A DNA stretch of 64,000 bases from Alistipes sp. (GTDB lineage: Bacteria > Bacteroidota > Bacteroidia > Bacteroidales > Rikenellaceae): NCBI GenBank assembly GCA_017474235.1, contig JAFVIB010000009.1, positions 45,010 through 109,009 of the forward strand. The letters run 5' to 3'. The notes beneath the pieces were generated by a model. It was not told where the DNA came from and did not search any database. It saw nothing but the letters and a program-made list of their open reading frames with translations. Of this stretch, positions 17,079 to 26,976 are shown piece by piece. Position 1 is the stretch's first letter. Each line of letters starts with the position of its first letter. The position numbers and the translations under genes are program-made.

Positions 17079-18372
17079 ACAACTCTATACCTTTATCTGT
17101 TAAACGATTTTGTAATCTCTTCACATCGAGTTCTCTTGGTGTACAACCCTCTGCTGCACACATTGCCGCTGCCGTACCCACAGCCTCTCCCATAGCCATA
17201 CAGATACTCATCACGCGGTATGATGCGTGTGCGCGATGCGTTCCAGAGATGCAACGACCTGCTGTATAGAGGTTTTCGACACCCTTTGGTGTAAAGCAAC
17301 GGTATGGCAAGTCGTACGGGTCGCAATACTGTATATGCTCCTCGGCTTGACCCGACCCTGCCGGATTGTGTATATCGACAATAAACTCTGCGCGGTGTAC
17401 AATAACATCCTCAAAGCGACAGCCTGCAGCCATCTCCTCGGCAGTGATGACATAGTCGCCCATAACTCGTCGCGTCTCCCTCACACCCGTAGTCGTTCCG
17501 CTCGAAATCACGCGGCACTGCTCATAGCCCGGGATATGCTTATGGAAGAAATCGACAAGTGTAAACATCTGCTCACGCAACTCAAGGTCGGCACTGAAAA
17601 TCTGCTCTACGCGGGTCATATCCACGCCATTGACCTGCGTAGTATTTACCTGTCGGCAACCCTTATGTACCGTAGGATGGAGTCGTACGGCAGCAAGACG
17701 CTCCGGCAGCTCTCCCTCAAGGCTCAGACGCTTGCAGTAGTCCAAAAAACGCTCGTCGCCAAGGCGAACATCATCCACATCGCCAATGCAAATCACACCC
17801 TTCTCTTCATCCACGCCCGAGATAGTAAACTCAAGTGTTACGGGCTGCATCAGCCCATCCTCACGACCCTTTTCGGTCGGCGCACCGGCAAGATAGCTGA
17901 CAAGACCATCTCCTGTAGCATCTACCGTAACGGCACCAAGTAGTGCGAAAGTACCCTCGCCGGCTGTAACAATCACACCACGAAGTGTATCGCCCTCCTT
18001 TACCACATCGGCAACCGTAGTCTGCAGAAAGACATCTATATTAGGGTGATTTACAAACTGTGCAAGGGTCATCTTTGCCCTCTCAAAGTCGTGTGCAAAA
18101 CCTGTACGACCAATCATATCGTTCTGTGGCACACCCAGCAGTTCGACCAGCTCGTCACGCATCGTACCCTTGCCGACCATACCGAGTATAGGACCTACAT
18201 AGCCCGCTGTAAGGTTACCACCCACAACGCCATAACGCTCCACCAAAGCCACCTTTGCGCCTTCGCGTGCCGCAGCCACTGCTGCACATATTCCCGCAGG
18301 ACCCGAGCCGGCAACGATAACATCGTAGCGACCCCGCACCTCAACTGTTTTTGTATAGTTAATTCTCTCCAT
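17071..18372 (-). CDS. FAD-dependent oxidoreductase (FAD_oxidored type)
   Basis: The 433-residue product has an N-terminal FAD-binding Rossmann motif, VIVAGSGPAGICAAVAAARE (GxGxxG), the acidic end ALVERYGVVGGN, a second nucleotide motif VTVDATGDGLVSYLAG, and a C-terminal ENLYTAGRCISGTHRAHASY typical of this family. Substrate unknown; relatives oxidise small organic molecules. It overlaps the symporter gene upstream by 14 bases and the next gene by 8, so it belongs to the same transcript as the hut genes. Whether it acts on a histidine-pathway compound is untested inference. Confidence 0.85.
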   Translation of the reverse strand: MERINYTKTVEVRGRYDVIVAGSGPAGICAAVAAAREGAKVALVERYGVVGGNLTAGYVGPILGMVGKGTMRDELVELLGVPQNDMIGRTGFAHDFERAKMTLAQFVNHPNIDVFLQTTVADVVKEGDTLRGVIVTAGEGTFALLGAVTVDATGDGLVSYLAGAPTEKGREDGLMQPVTLEFTISGVDEEKGVICIGDVDDVRLGDERFLDYCKRLSLEGELPERLAAVRLHPTVHKGCRQVNTTQVNGVDMTRVEQIFSADLELREQMFTLVDFFHKHIPGYEQCRVISSGTTTGVRETRRVMGDYVITAEEMAAGCRFEDVIVHRAEFIVDIHNPAGSGQAEEHIQYCDPYDLPYRCFTPKGVENLYTAGRCISGTHRAHASYRVMSICMAMGEAVGTAAAMCAAEGCTPRELDVKRLQNRLTDKGIELYG

Positions 18373-20098
18373 CTCTCTTTGAATCTATATACCTATAAAT
18401 AGCATACACCACAGCAATACCCACCATAACAGCCACGCCTCGGACCATTATGCTCTCCACAGCAGGGGTATGGGTATCGGTAAAGAGCTGCACCACCAAC
18501 AGAACTGCAATGGCAAGCAGAGTTACCACGAAGCAGGTTACTGCCATCTGCGAATATCGCTTTGTTGCCCGTTTCATCTCTGCACTCGGCTCTAAGTCTG
18601 CCTCGGGGTCGAGAATAGCCTGCACCCTCTCGTAACCCGGGTCGGTAGTACCCTTCCACTTTGCCCATAGCTCCATAATGGCGAGCAGGATTACCGGCAC
18701 AACCGTACCGATTACAGACTCAAGCACATTCGGATTTATCCACTCAAAACTCTCTTTTACAGCGTCACTAAACTTAAATGCCAAGCCAAAAATTCCGCAG
18801 GCGTATGTTATAACCATAGCCGTAAGCAGATGCTTCTGCGTAAGTCGCTTTGAGAACACTCCCCACACAGACGGTATGTAGAGAGGACCGATAATCATTG
18901 TCAGCACCGTAACCACAACCTTCTCTGCACCACCTGCATACGGGATAAGCAGTGCCAAAAGTACTATCGCAGCACCAAAGGCGAAGGTAAATATTCGACC
19001 GGTGCGGATAAGACCCTTCTCTCCGACCTCGGGATGTTTCTCGCCGTAAATATCGTATGTAAATACATTTGCAAAGACATTGAGCGTACCCGACACAGTC
19101 GAGAGGGTTGCCGAGACCATTGCTGCCAGCATCACGCCCAACATACCCTTCATCAGCACATGGCTCGACATAAGGATATACGCCTGCTCAGGGTTTGCAT
19201 CGGGAACAATCTGACGGAACACCATAGCCGGAAAGTACCAAATCAGCGGTGTGAGCAGGTATAGCACGCCTACAAGGTATGTACTCTTGCGGGCATCGCT
19301 CACCGTCGGCACACTGATATATCGCTGCACAAAGGGCCAGTCGCCACCAATAGTAAAGCTATTTACAAAGAACCACAGTATCAGCCAAAACCACGGATAC
19401 TCTTTGCTCACAGGCGTAAAGTACCCCTCCGGAGCCCCTGCCACAAAGGCGTCAAGACCACCGACAGCATCTATCGAGAGCGGTATCATAAATATAACCA
19501 CCGTAATCAGCACACCAAACTGCACTACATCGGTCATAAGCACCGCCAAAAAACCGCCTAACACAGTGTATAACAGCGTAATAACACCAAGAATAAGTAT
19601 CGCCCAACTTACCGACAGATGTCCGTCAGCACCTGCCATAAAGTGACCCTCGGGCAGTGTCATCAGCGTTGACATCACAACTGCAATGGCATATAGAGCC
19701 ACAGCCGTATGGAAACCCCTGCCGATAATACCCAGCAGCGTATAGAAACTCAGTGAACGCTTGCCAAATCGTATTGTAAGGTACTCCCCGGGCGACTTAA
19801 TCTTCATCTCGCGCCACTTACCCGTAAGGTAACGACCCACAAAGAAGCTCGCAAAGCCGAGGATATTACCTATCAGCACAGCCACAAAGCCCGAGCGATA
19901 AGCCACACCACCCCAAATTACAAATGTACTTGCCGAGAAGAGTGTCATATATGTTGACATTCCCGACAACCACCACGACGAATTTCTGCCGGCGATAAAC
20001 ATATCGGCAGACGACTTAATGCTGCGCGACACCCATATACTCACGCCAATAAGCCCCAAAAAGTAGAGTACAATTACGATATAGTCAATTCCTACCAT
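18359..20098 (-). CDS. Sodium:solute symporter family transporter
   Basis: The 579-residue product has about 13-14 hydrophobic segments and the SSS signatures RSIKSSADMFIAGRNSSWWL near residue 30 and GEYLTIRFGKRSL near residue 105. It sits in the inner membrane and imports a solute with Na+. Position 14 bases after hutI suggests histidine or urocanate as substrate, but its overlap with the FAD oxidoreductase gene equally allows a substrate of that enzyme. The C-terminus has a soluble loop followed by two more segments. Confidence 0.88.
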   Translation of the reverse strand: MVGIDYIVIVLYFLGLIGVSIWVSRSIKSSADMFIAGRNSSWWLSGMSTYMTLFSASTFVIWGGVAYRSGFVAVLIGNILGFASFFVGRYLTGKWREMKIKSPGEYLTIRFGKRSLSFYTLLGIIGRGFHTAVALYAIAVVMSTLMTLPEGHFMAGADGHLSVSWAILILGVITLLYTVLGGFLAVLMTDVVQFGVLITVVIFMIPLSIDAVGGLDAFVAGAPEGYFTPVSKEYPWFWLILWFFVNSFTIGGDWPFVQRYISVPTVSDARKSTYLVGVLYLLTPLIWYFPAMVFRQIVPDANPEQAYILMSSHVLMKGMLGVMLAAMVSATLSTVSGTLNVFANVFTYDIYGEKHPEVGEKGLIRTGRIFTFAFGAAIVLLALLIPYAGGAEKVVVTVLTMIIGPLYIPSVWGVFSKRLTQKHLLTAMVITYACGIFGLAFKFSDAVKESFEWINPNVLESVIGTVVPVILLAIMELWAKWKGTTDPGYERVQAILDPEADLEPSAEMKRATKRYSQMAVTCFVVTLLAIAVLLVVQLFTDTHTPAVESIMVRGVAVMVGIAVVYAIYRYIDSKRDGEN

Positions 20099-20112
20099 AG
20101 TAAGTTTAGGTT

Positions 20113-21351
20113 TTATTTCACAATCTTTCCCGCCAACACTACTCGCTCTATCAGCGGTGTATTATAGGCGTAAGTAAAGAACTCAAATGATGGCAACGGC
20201 TTGGTAATAAAGAAGTTGGCAACCTTACCGACGGTTATCGAGCCATACTTGTCGCTCAACCCCATCGCGGCTGCGCCATTCAGCGTTGCTGCCCACAGAG
20301 CCTCTGTCGGAGTCATACGCATACGCATAGAGGCAAGCGATGTGACAAAACGCATATTGCCCGACGGAGACGAGCCCGGATTATAGTCTGACGCCAACGC
20401 CACCGTAACCCCACTCTCGACCATCGCCCTTGCCGGAGGATAGTTCATACCCAAAAATAGTGCAGCCCCCGGAAGCAGAGTTGCCACTGTACGGCTTGAC
20501 CTCAAGCACTCTATCTCCTCTGTGCCACTACTCTCAAGATGATCTACCGACATAGCACCCAGCTCCACACCGAGCTGAACACCACCCGAAAAATCAAGTT
20601 CGTTGGCGTGTATCTTCGCCTTCAAGCCATACTTAGCACCACACTCAACAATGCGGCGGGTCTGCTCAAGGGTGAAGAATCCACGGTCGCAGAAGACATC
20701 CACAAACTCAGCTATCGACTGCATAGCAACAGCCGGTATCATCTCTCGGCAGACCAAATCGACATACTCATCCTGACGACCTTTATACAGCTTCGGCACT
20801 GCGTGCGCACCCAAGAATGTAGCCTTTACTGCCAACGGAGTACTACTCTTTATGCGGGCAATAACCCTGAGCATCTTCAGCTCATCCTCCGTAGTAAGAC
20901 CATAGCCCGACTTTATCTCCACCGCACCTGTACCCATCAGCATAATCTCCTCTATGCGCTCCATAGCCTGACGGTAGAGTTCATCCTCCGAGGTGTTGTG
21001 CAGACGCTCTGCCGAGTTGAGTATTCCTCCACCTCGTGCCGCTATCTGCTCATAGCTCAGACCGTGTATCTTATCTAAAAACTCCTGCTCACGACTACCT
21101 GCATAGACAATATGGGTGTGTGAGTCGCAGTACGACGGAAAGAGCATACCTCCTGCGGCATCAATTCTCTCGGCATCCTCAACATCGGGGCAACAATCCA
21201 TCGTGCCGAAACCACTAATTACCCCATCTTCTGCAAGCAACCAGCCATTTTCGACCCTCTCCATACTATCCATATCCGCACCCGCAACAGAGTGGCGGTT
21301 ATGGGTATCTATGCCCACAATAGTTCCGATATTTATAACGAGCAGTCTCAT
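20113..21351 (-). CDS. hutI: Imidazolonepropionase
   Basis: The 412-residue product is an amidohydrolase with the metal site DSHTHIVYAGSREQE, the HutI-typical RGGGILNS, and a later KIHANELDFSGGVQL segment. It hydrolyses imidazolone-5-propionate to N-formimino-glutamate. It overlaps the hutH stop codon by 4 bases (ATGA), so translation is coupled. Confidence 0.95.
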   Translation of the reverse strand: MRLLVINIGTIVGIDTHNRHSVAGADMDSMERVENGWLLAEDGVISGFGTMDCCPDVEDAERIDAAGGMLFPSYCDSHTHIVYAGSREQEFLDKIHGLSYEQIAARGGGILNSAERLHNTSEDELYRQAMERIEEIMLMGTGAVEIKSGYGLTTEDELKMLRVIARIKSSTPLAVKATFLGAHAVPKLYKGRQDEYVDLVCREMIPAVAMQSIAEFVDVFCDRGFFTLEQTRRIVECGAKYGLKAKIHANELDFSGGVQLGVELGAMSVDHLESSGTEEIECLRSSRTVATLLPGAALFLGMNYPPARAMVESGVTVALASDYNPGSSPSGNMRFVTSLASMRMRMTPTEALWAATLNGAAAMGLSDKYGSITVGKVANFFITKPLPSFEFFTYAYNTPLIERVVLAGKIVK

Positions 21352-22832
21352 CCTCTTCTCTGCAAAAATCTCACTGACGCATCAATGAGCGGGTACATTA
21401 CTCTGTCATTATCAATATAAGGTACAACCTCACGATAGGCTGCCACAAAGTTCTCAACAGCCGCAGAGGAGCGCAGAGGGCGACGGAACTCGAGTGCCTG
21501 AGCTGCGTTGAATAGCTCTATGGCGAGTACACGCTCGGTATTATCGACCACACGAGCAAGTTTTGTAGCTGCATTTGAGCCCATACTCACATGGTCCTCC
21601 TGGCTCTGCGACGACGGTATAGAATCTACCGAAGCCGGCATACAAAGACCCTTTGTCTGACTTACAATAGATGCTGCCGTATATTGCGGAATCATAAATC
21701 CGCTATTCAGACCCGGATTGGCAACAAGGAACGACGGCAGACCACGACTGCCCGAAATAAGGCGATAAGTTCTACGCTCCGAGATATTGCCCAACTCCGC
21801 CACAGCGATAGCCAAAAAGTCCATCACAAGGGCTATCGGCTGACCGTGGAAGTTACCTGCACTCACAACCATATCCTGCTCCGGAAAGACTGTCGGGTTG
21901 TCCGTAACGCTGTTTATCTCATTCTCAAGCACCGATGAGACATAGGCTATCGTATCTTTTGTAGCACCGTGTACCTGTGGGATGCAACGGAACGAATACG
22001 GGTCTTGAACATGCGCCTTTGGTTGCGCCAAAATCTCACTACCCTCAAGCAACGAGCGCATAGTTCGAGCCGTTGTCAACTGTCCACGATGGCTGCGAAC
22101 AATATGAACCTCGTCGCAGAACGGCTCTATACGACCATCAAAGGCATCGAGTGACACTGCTGCAATACGGTCTGCCTGATTGCTCAAACGCATAGCCTTA
22201 AGTAGCGACCACACGCCATAGGCACTCATAAACTGTGTACCATTCAACAGCGCAAGACCCTCCTTAGAGTGCAAAGTTATCGGCTCCCAACCGAACTGCT
22301 CCAACACCTCTGCCGCAGAGATTACAAGACCATCGACCTCAACCTCTCCCATACCTAATAGTGGCAATGAGAGGTGCGCAAGTGGCGCAAGGTCGCCCGA
22401 AGCACCTAAAGAGCCCTGCTGGAACACCACAGGCAGCACATCGTTATTATAAAAATCTACAAGTCGCTGGACGGTAATAAGTTGCACGCCCGAATGACCA
22501 TAGCTCAGTGACTGAATCTTCAGCAGCAGCATAAGCCTTACAATCTCGCTCGGCACTCTGTCGCCCGTACCGCAGGCGTGAGACATTACAAGATTGTTTT
22601 GTAATTTACCAAGTTCATCTGCACTGATGCTTATATTGCACAGCGAGCCAAAGCCCGTAGTGATACCGTATATAGGCTCTTTTTGGCTCTCCATCTTGCT
22701 ATCGAGGTAGTCACGACAGCGGGTTATGCGCTCACACGCCTCTGCACTTAGTGCTATAGGAGTTTTATTTGCCAATAGCTGACCAACACGCTCAATGGTA
22801 AGTCGCTCTGATGATATATAGTGGATATCCAT
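21348..22832 (-). CDS. hutH: Histidine ammonia-lyase
   Basis: The 494-residue product carries the MIO-forming Ala-Ser-Gly at residues 144-146 (GSLGASGDLAPLAHLS), GITTGFGSL near residue 57, and QDPYSFRCIPQVHG. It deaminates histidine to urocanate, the first step of degradation. Length is normal. It follows hutU by 57 bases and is coupled to hutI. Confidence 0.96.
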   Translation of the reverse strand: MDIHYISSERLTIERVGQLLANKTPIALSAEACERITRCRDYLDSKMESQKEPIYGITTGFGSLCNISISADELGKLQNNLVMSHACGTGDRVPSEIVRLMLLLKIQSLSYGHSGVQLITVQRLVDFYNNDVLPVVFQQGSLGASGDLAPLAHLSLPLLGMGEVEVDGLVISAAEVLEQFGWEPITLHSKEGLALLNGTQFMSAYGVWSLLKAMRLSNQADRIAAVSLDAFDGRIEPFCDEVHIVRSHRGQLTTARTMRSLLEGSEILAQPKAHVQDPYSFRCIPQVHGATKDTIAYVSSVLENEINSVTDNPTVFPEQDMVVSAGNFHGQPIALVMDFLAIAVAELGNISERRTYRLISGSRGLPSFLVANPGLNSGFMIPQYTAASIVSQTKGLCMPASVDSIPSSQSQEDHVSMGSNAATKLARVVDNTERVLAIELFNAAQALEFRRPLRSSAAVENFVAAYREVVPYIDNDRVMYPLIDASVRFLQRRG

Positions 22833-22889
22833 TATTGTAGGTATGTTCTATAAATTAGGTTAAACTATTATTCCGTTCTTGTGTAGATT

Positions 22890-24911
22890 CTATTTCGGTC
22901 GCTTTAGTGTTTTTTTGATTAACTGTTCATCTGCAAAGTTCGGCAGGGTTACCTTCAACCCCTCTGTGCGCGCCATCTCTCGGCGGATAGCATCTATCGC
23001 CCCCTTATTTCGCGCCCAGCTACGGCGAGCAATGCCGTTATTGACATCCCAGAGCAACATTCGTCTGATATGTTCATCTGACGCCTCGCTGCCATCTATC
23101 ACCATACCGAAACCGCCATTGATAACCTCTCCCCAGCCTACGCCGCCGCCATTATGGATAGAGACCCAAGTAGCACCGCGGAAGCTGTCGCCAATAACAT
23201 TATGCACAGCCATATCTGCCGTAAGGTTTGAGCCGTCATAGATATTCGATGTCTCACGATAAGGGGAGTCTGTACCCGACACATCGTGGTGGTCACGACC
23301 CAGCACCACAGGAGCAGATATTTCACCCGACGCTATGGCGCGGTTAAATGCCTGTGCAATCTTCATTCTACCCTCACAATCGGCATAGAGAATACGCGCC
23401 TGAGAGCCCACAACAAGGCGATTCTTACCCGCCTCGATAATCCAATGGATATTATCCTCAAGCTGACTGCGAATATCTGCCGGAGCTGATGTAGCAATCT
23501 CTGCCAACACCTCTGCCGCTATACGGTCTGTGGCTGCCAAATCCTCCGCCTTGCCCGAAGTACATACCCAGCGGAAAGGACCAAAGCCGTAGTCAAAGAA
23601 CATCGGACCCATAATATCCTGCACATAAGACGGATAGCGGAAAGTGCCATCTGCCTTGAGTATATCCGCACCCGCTCTTGAACTCTCAAGCAGAAAGGCG
23701 TTACCGTAGTCAAAGAAGTACATACCCCGCTCTGTGAGGCTGTTTATCGCTGCCACTTGACGACGCAAAGAGCTATGCACCGCCTCGCGGAAACGCTCCG
23801 GCTCCTCTGCCATCATACGGTTGGACTCCTCGTAGCTATACCCGACAGGATAGTAACCTCCCGCCCACGGGTTATGGAGTGATGTCTGGTCAGAGCCCAA
23901 ATCTACCGCTACACCATCAGCAGCAAGACGCTCCCACAACTCAACCACATTACCCACATAGGCAAGACTTACAACCTCCTTTGCCGCAACAGCCTTAGCA
24001 ATTCTCTCCATAAGCGAGTCGAGGTTGTAGTGCAACTCATCAACCCAGCCCTGCGAGTGACGCTTCTCGGCAGCCTTTGGATTTACCTCGGCAACAACAC
24101 TTACCACCTGCGAGATATTACCTGCCTTTGGCTGTGCGCCCGACATACCTCCCAAGCCCGAAGAGACAAACAACATTCCGCGAGCATCCTTCTGACCCTC
24201 ACTAAAGCGTTTGCGGGCTGCATTCATCACTGTAATAGTTGTACCGTGAACAATGCCCTGCGGACCGATATACATATACGAGCCGGCTGTCATCTGACCA
24301 TACTGCGACACACCCAAAGCATTAAGTCGCTCCCAATCATCAGGCTTTGAGTAGTTCGGAATAACCATTCCGTTTGTAACCACCACCCTCGGAGCGTCTG
24401 CGTGTGACGGGAAGAGTCCAAGCGGATGACCCGAATACATCACAAGGGTCTGATTGTCTGTCATCTGACTCAGATACTGCATCGTAAGGCGATACTGCGC
24501 CCAATTTTGGAACACAGCACCATTTCCGCCATATGTTATCAGCTCGTGCGGATGCTGTGCCACTGCCTTATCGAGGTTATTCTGTATCATCAGCATAATT
24601 GCAGCCGCCTGACGAGATTTTGCCGGATAGTGGTCTATCGGACGGGCATACATATCATAGTCAGGACGAAAACGATACATATATATTCGACCATAGCGAG
24701 CCAACTCCTCGGCAAACTCAGGCGCAAGTGTTGCGTGGTGCTTCGGGTCGAAATAGCGCAATGCATTGTGCAGTGCAAGCTCCTTCTGCTCGGCAGTAAG
24801 TATATCTTTACGCTTTGGAGCGTGATTTATCGTTGTATCATACGGTTTTGGCTGTGGCAGAGTCTCGGGAATACCCTCAACAATGCTCTGTTGAAACTCC
24901 TTCAGTGTCAT
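22890..24911 (-). CDS. hutU: Urocanate hydratase (long Bacteroidetes form)
   Basis: The 673-residue product has the HutU signatures TYGGNGAVFQNWAQYRLTMQ, VVLGRDHHDVSGTDSPYRET and the NAD+-binding GLGGMSGAQPKAG. It hydrates urocanate to imidazolonepropionate. The family in proteobacteria is about 555 residues; the extra length is an N-terminal extension and insertions, as in other Bacteroidetes (recalled). It starts 3 bases after the ftcD stop. Confidence 0.94.
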   Translation of the reverse strand: MTLKEFQQSIVEGIPETLPQPKPYDTTINHAPKRKDILTAEQKELALHNALRYFDPKHHATLAPEFAEELARYGRIYMYRFRPDYDMYARPIDHYPAKSRQAAAIMLMIQNNLDKAVAQHPHELITYGGNGAVFQNWAQYRLTMQYLSQMTDNQTLVMYSGHPLGLFPSHADAPRVVVTNGMVIPNYSKPDDWERLNALGVSQYGQMTAGSYMYIGPQGIVHGTTITVMNAARKRFSEGQKDARGMLFVSSGLGGMSGAQPKAGNISQVVSVVAEVNPKAAEKRHSQGWVDELHYNLDSLMERIAKAVAAKEVVSLAYVGNVVELWERLAADGVAVDLGSDQTSLHNPWAGGYYPVGYSYEESNRMMAEEPERFREAVHSSLRRQVAAINSLTERGMYFFDYGNAFLLESSRAGADILKADGTFRYPSYVQDIMGPMFFDYGFGPFRWVCTSGKAEDLAATDRIAAEVLAEIATSAPADIRSQLEDNIHWIIEAGKNRLVVGSQARILYADCEGRMKIAQAFNRAIASGEISAPVVLGRDHHDVSGTDSPYRETSNIYDGSNLTADMAVHNVIGDSFRGATWVSIHNGGGVGWGEVINGGFGMVIDGSEASDEHIRRMLLWDVNNGIARRSWARNKGAIDAIRREMARTEGLKVTLPNFADEQLIKKTLKRPK

Positions 24912-24914
24912 AGC

Positions 24915-26606
24915 TTACCCAATCTTTTCGTTTACAATATCAAGAACTCGCTGCTCAAGCTCTACTGCCTGCTGCGCAATCTGAGCCGCCTCTGCTGTAA
25001 GGCTATCAGCAACAGCCCTATCTTTAAGACCTGCGGCATTAATTCTCACATTCAACTGCGCACCCAACACGGCACTACGAGCAGCCAACGCACCCACACC
25101 GGCATCAGATACAGAGTTTGGATTACCGCTTGCAGCCATAGCCTCGACAATCTCAAAGACACGAAGCGACGCCTTCATAGTCTTCAGTGGCACCTGTGTA
25201 GCATACAGCGTAGCCTCCTGCAACGCAGCACTACGGGCAGCCTTCTCCTCCGGCGTACCCTTCGGCATTGCAAATACAGCCATTATACGGTTAAATGCCT
25301 CGGTATCTTCATCCACAAGTGCAAGCAACTCAGAGAGCAGCTGCTGTCCGCGCTCGGCATAGTCAGAGAAGTACTCCCACTGCTCGTCCCAACCCGCCTT
25401 ATGTGACGAGAGGTTTGCCACCATAGCACCCAAAGCTGCACCCAAAGCACCCATATATGCCGATATAGAGCCACCACCCGGGGCAGGGGACTCACTCGCT
25501 GTCTCAAGCGCAAACTCCTTGCAGGTCATATCTACAAGTCTCTTTGCAGACCTATTCTCAAGCATATACTCGACAACCTTCTCCTCCGCCTTGAACGGCT
25601 TGAGTTCATCAAGACCCATACTCTTGACAGCTATACGGATAATCTCCTCCTCGGCAATACCTACGGAGCGATGTTGCTTTCTGAGGAAGTACTTACCCGC
25701 CTCAATAAGCGTACGCTTTGGTACAAGACCGACAATCTCAGTACCTGTAACTCTAACGCCCCTTGCATCGGCAGCGCGACACACCTCATCAAAGGCAATA
25801 TGGAGCGGAGTGGTTGCAATATCCGTAATATTCATCGACACCTGAGCAATGCCGTACTCCTCAATATACCAGCCGATAGCCTTTGTACCCTTCAGAGTTC
25901 CGGGGCGCATCACAGGCTCGCCATTGCTATCTGTCACAATCTTACCAACTATCGGATTACCCTCTCTTACCGGACGACCCTTCTCGCGCACATCAAATGC
26001 AATGGCATTGGCTCTACGGGTAGAGGTGGTATTGAGATTATAGTTTACCGCAATCAAAAAATCTCGCGCACCTACCGCCGTAGCACCCGTCTGTGCAGCA
26101 CGCTCTGTCCACTGCTCACCGCCAAAATCGGGAGCATCAGCCGTACCAAAACGCTTTGCAAGACCCTCATACTCGCCCTGACGACATACGGCAAGGTTCT
26201 TACGCTCCTCTGTAAATGCCGCAGCCTCATAGCAGTATGTCGGCACTGCAAGCTCACGAGAGATACGCTCTGCAAGCTCTCTTGCCATAGCTGCACACTG
26301 CTCAAGGGTCACCCCCGACACCGGCACAAGTGGCAACACATCGGTAGCACCCATACGCGGATGCGCCCCCTTATGCTTGCGCATATCTATCAGCTCTGCC
26401 GCACGCTTAACACCGGCAAAGGCAGCCTCAACAACCGCCTCCGGAGAGCCGGCAAAGGTGACAACAGTACGATTTGTCGCCTCGCCCGGATCGACATCAA
26501 GCAGACTGACATCTGCCGCAGCAGTTATAGCATCGGTAATCTGGCGAATAACCTCCATATCTCGCCCCTCACTAAAGTTGGGTACGCACTCGATAATCCT
26601 CTTCAT
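24915..26606 (-). CDS. ftcD: Bifunctional glutamate formimidoyltransferase / formimidoyl-THF cyclodeaminase
   Basis: The 563-residue product joins a formiminotransferase domain (IIECVPNFSEGRD at the N-terminus, HKGAHPRMGATDVLPLVPV near residue 80, to about 325) and a cyclodeaminase domain (ESPAPGGGSISAYMGALGAA, about 365-563). It transfers the formimino group of formiminoglutamate to tetrahydrofolate, giving glutamate, and then makes 5,10-methenyl-THF. It is the promoter-proximal gene of the hut run. With it no HutF or HutG is needed, so histidine nitrogen and carbon go to glutamate, ammonia and one-carbon folate. Confidence 0.95.
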   Translation of the reverse strand: MKRIIECVPNFSEGRDMEVIRQITDAITAAADVSLLDVDPGEATNRTVVTFAGSPEAVVEAAFAGVKRAAELIDMRKHKGAHPRMGATDVLPLVPVSGVTLEQCAAMARELAERISRELAVPTYCYEAAAFTEERKNLAVCRQGEYEGLAKRFGTADAPDFGGEQWTERAAQTGATAVGARDFLIAVNYNLNTTSTRRANAIAFDVREKGRPVREGNPIVGKIVTDSNGEPVMRPGTLKGTKAIGWYIEEYGIAQVSMNITDIATTPLHIAFDEVCRAADARGVRVTGTEIVGLVPKRTLIEAGKYFLRKQHRSVGIAEEEIIRIAVKSMGLDELKPFKAEEKVVEYMLENRSAKRLVDMTCKEFALETASESPAPGGGSISAYMGALGAALGAMVANLSSHKAGWDEQWEYFSDYAERGQQLLSELLALVDEDTEAFNRIMAVFAMPKGTPEEKAARSAALQEATLYATQVPLKTMKASLRVFEIVEAMAASGNPNSVSDAGVGALAARSAVLGAQLNVRINAAGLKDRAVADSLTAEAAQIAQQAVELEQRVLDIVNEKIG

Positions 26607-26637
26607 AGTTGAATAATTAAGTAGCTATATTTGTTAC

Positions 26638-26668
26638 CAAAGATAAGTAGAATTTTGTTAAAAACAAA
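26638..26668 (-). promoter_or_regulatory. Promoter of the hut operon
   Basis: On the minus strand, TTTG (26668-26665), exactly 19 bases, then TATCTTTG (26645-26638), a full consensus match, 31 bases before the ftcD start. No obvious operator palindrome is seen beside it. The divergent XRE regulator gene is a candidate controller by position. Confidence 0.8.
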
Positions 26669-26696
26669 TAGGCAACAACCCTCCATCTCAAATGAT

Positions 26697-26728
26697 TTTG
26701 TTTTTTTGCAAAATTATTCATACCTTTG
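26697..26728 (+). promoter_or_regulatory. Promoter of the XRE regulator gene
   Basis: TTTG at 26697-26700, a 20-base spacer and TACCTTTG at 26721-26728. The TTG that opens a longer reading frame lies inside the -7 box, so the ATG at 26759 is the real start. Confidence 0.7.
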
Positions 26729-26758
26729 TATATTGATAAATGTGAATATATTGTAACT

Positions 26759-26962
26759 ATGGCAATAAATATTAAACTTTCATCGTTAATGGCTAAGAAA
26801 AATATCTCGCTCACTGAGCTGGCAGAGAAGATTGGCATCACTCAAGCCAATCTGTCTATTCTCAAGACCGGCAAGGGGCGAGCTATACGATTTTCGACTC
26901 TTGAGGCTATCTGCAAGGTGCTCAAGTGCCAGCCCGGGGATATTCTTGAGTTCGGAGATTAA
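26759..26962 (+). CDS. Small XRE/Cro-type helix-turn-helix regulator
   Basis: The 67-residue product is almost entirely one HTH domain: NISLTELAEKIGITQANLSI followed by STLEAICKVLKCQPGDILEF, as in the YozG/Cro-C1-type family. It should bind DNA as a dimer. It is divergent from the hut operon and upstream of the M16 peptidase gene, whose promoter contains an inverted repeat (GGTGCAAA...TTTGCACC), so either could be its target; this is inference. Confidence 0.88.
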   Translation: MAINIKLSSLMAKKNISLTELAEKIGITQANLSILKTGKGRAIRFSTLEAICKVLKCQPGDILEFGD

Positions 26963-26976
26963 TTTTTCAGCCATCA

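Noticed and set aside
24426-25406. A long plus-strand frame of 326 codons opposite hutU and ftcD
   Set aside because: It is antisense to two clearly conserved genes and its product has no domain pattern; it is a shadow frame of GC-rich codons.
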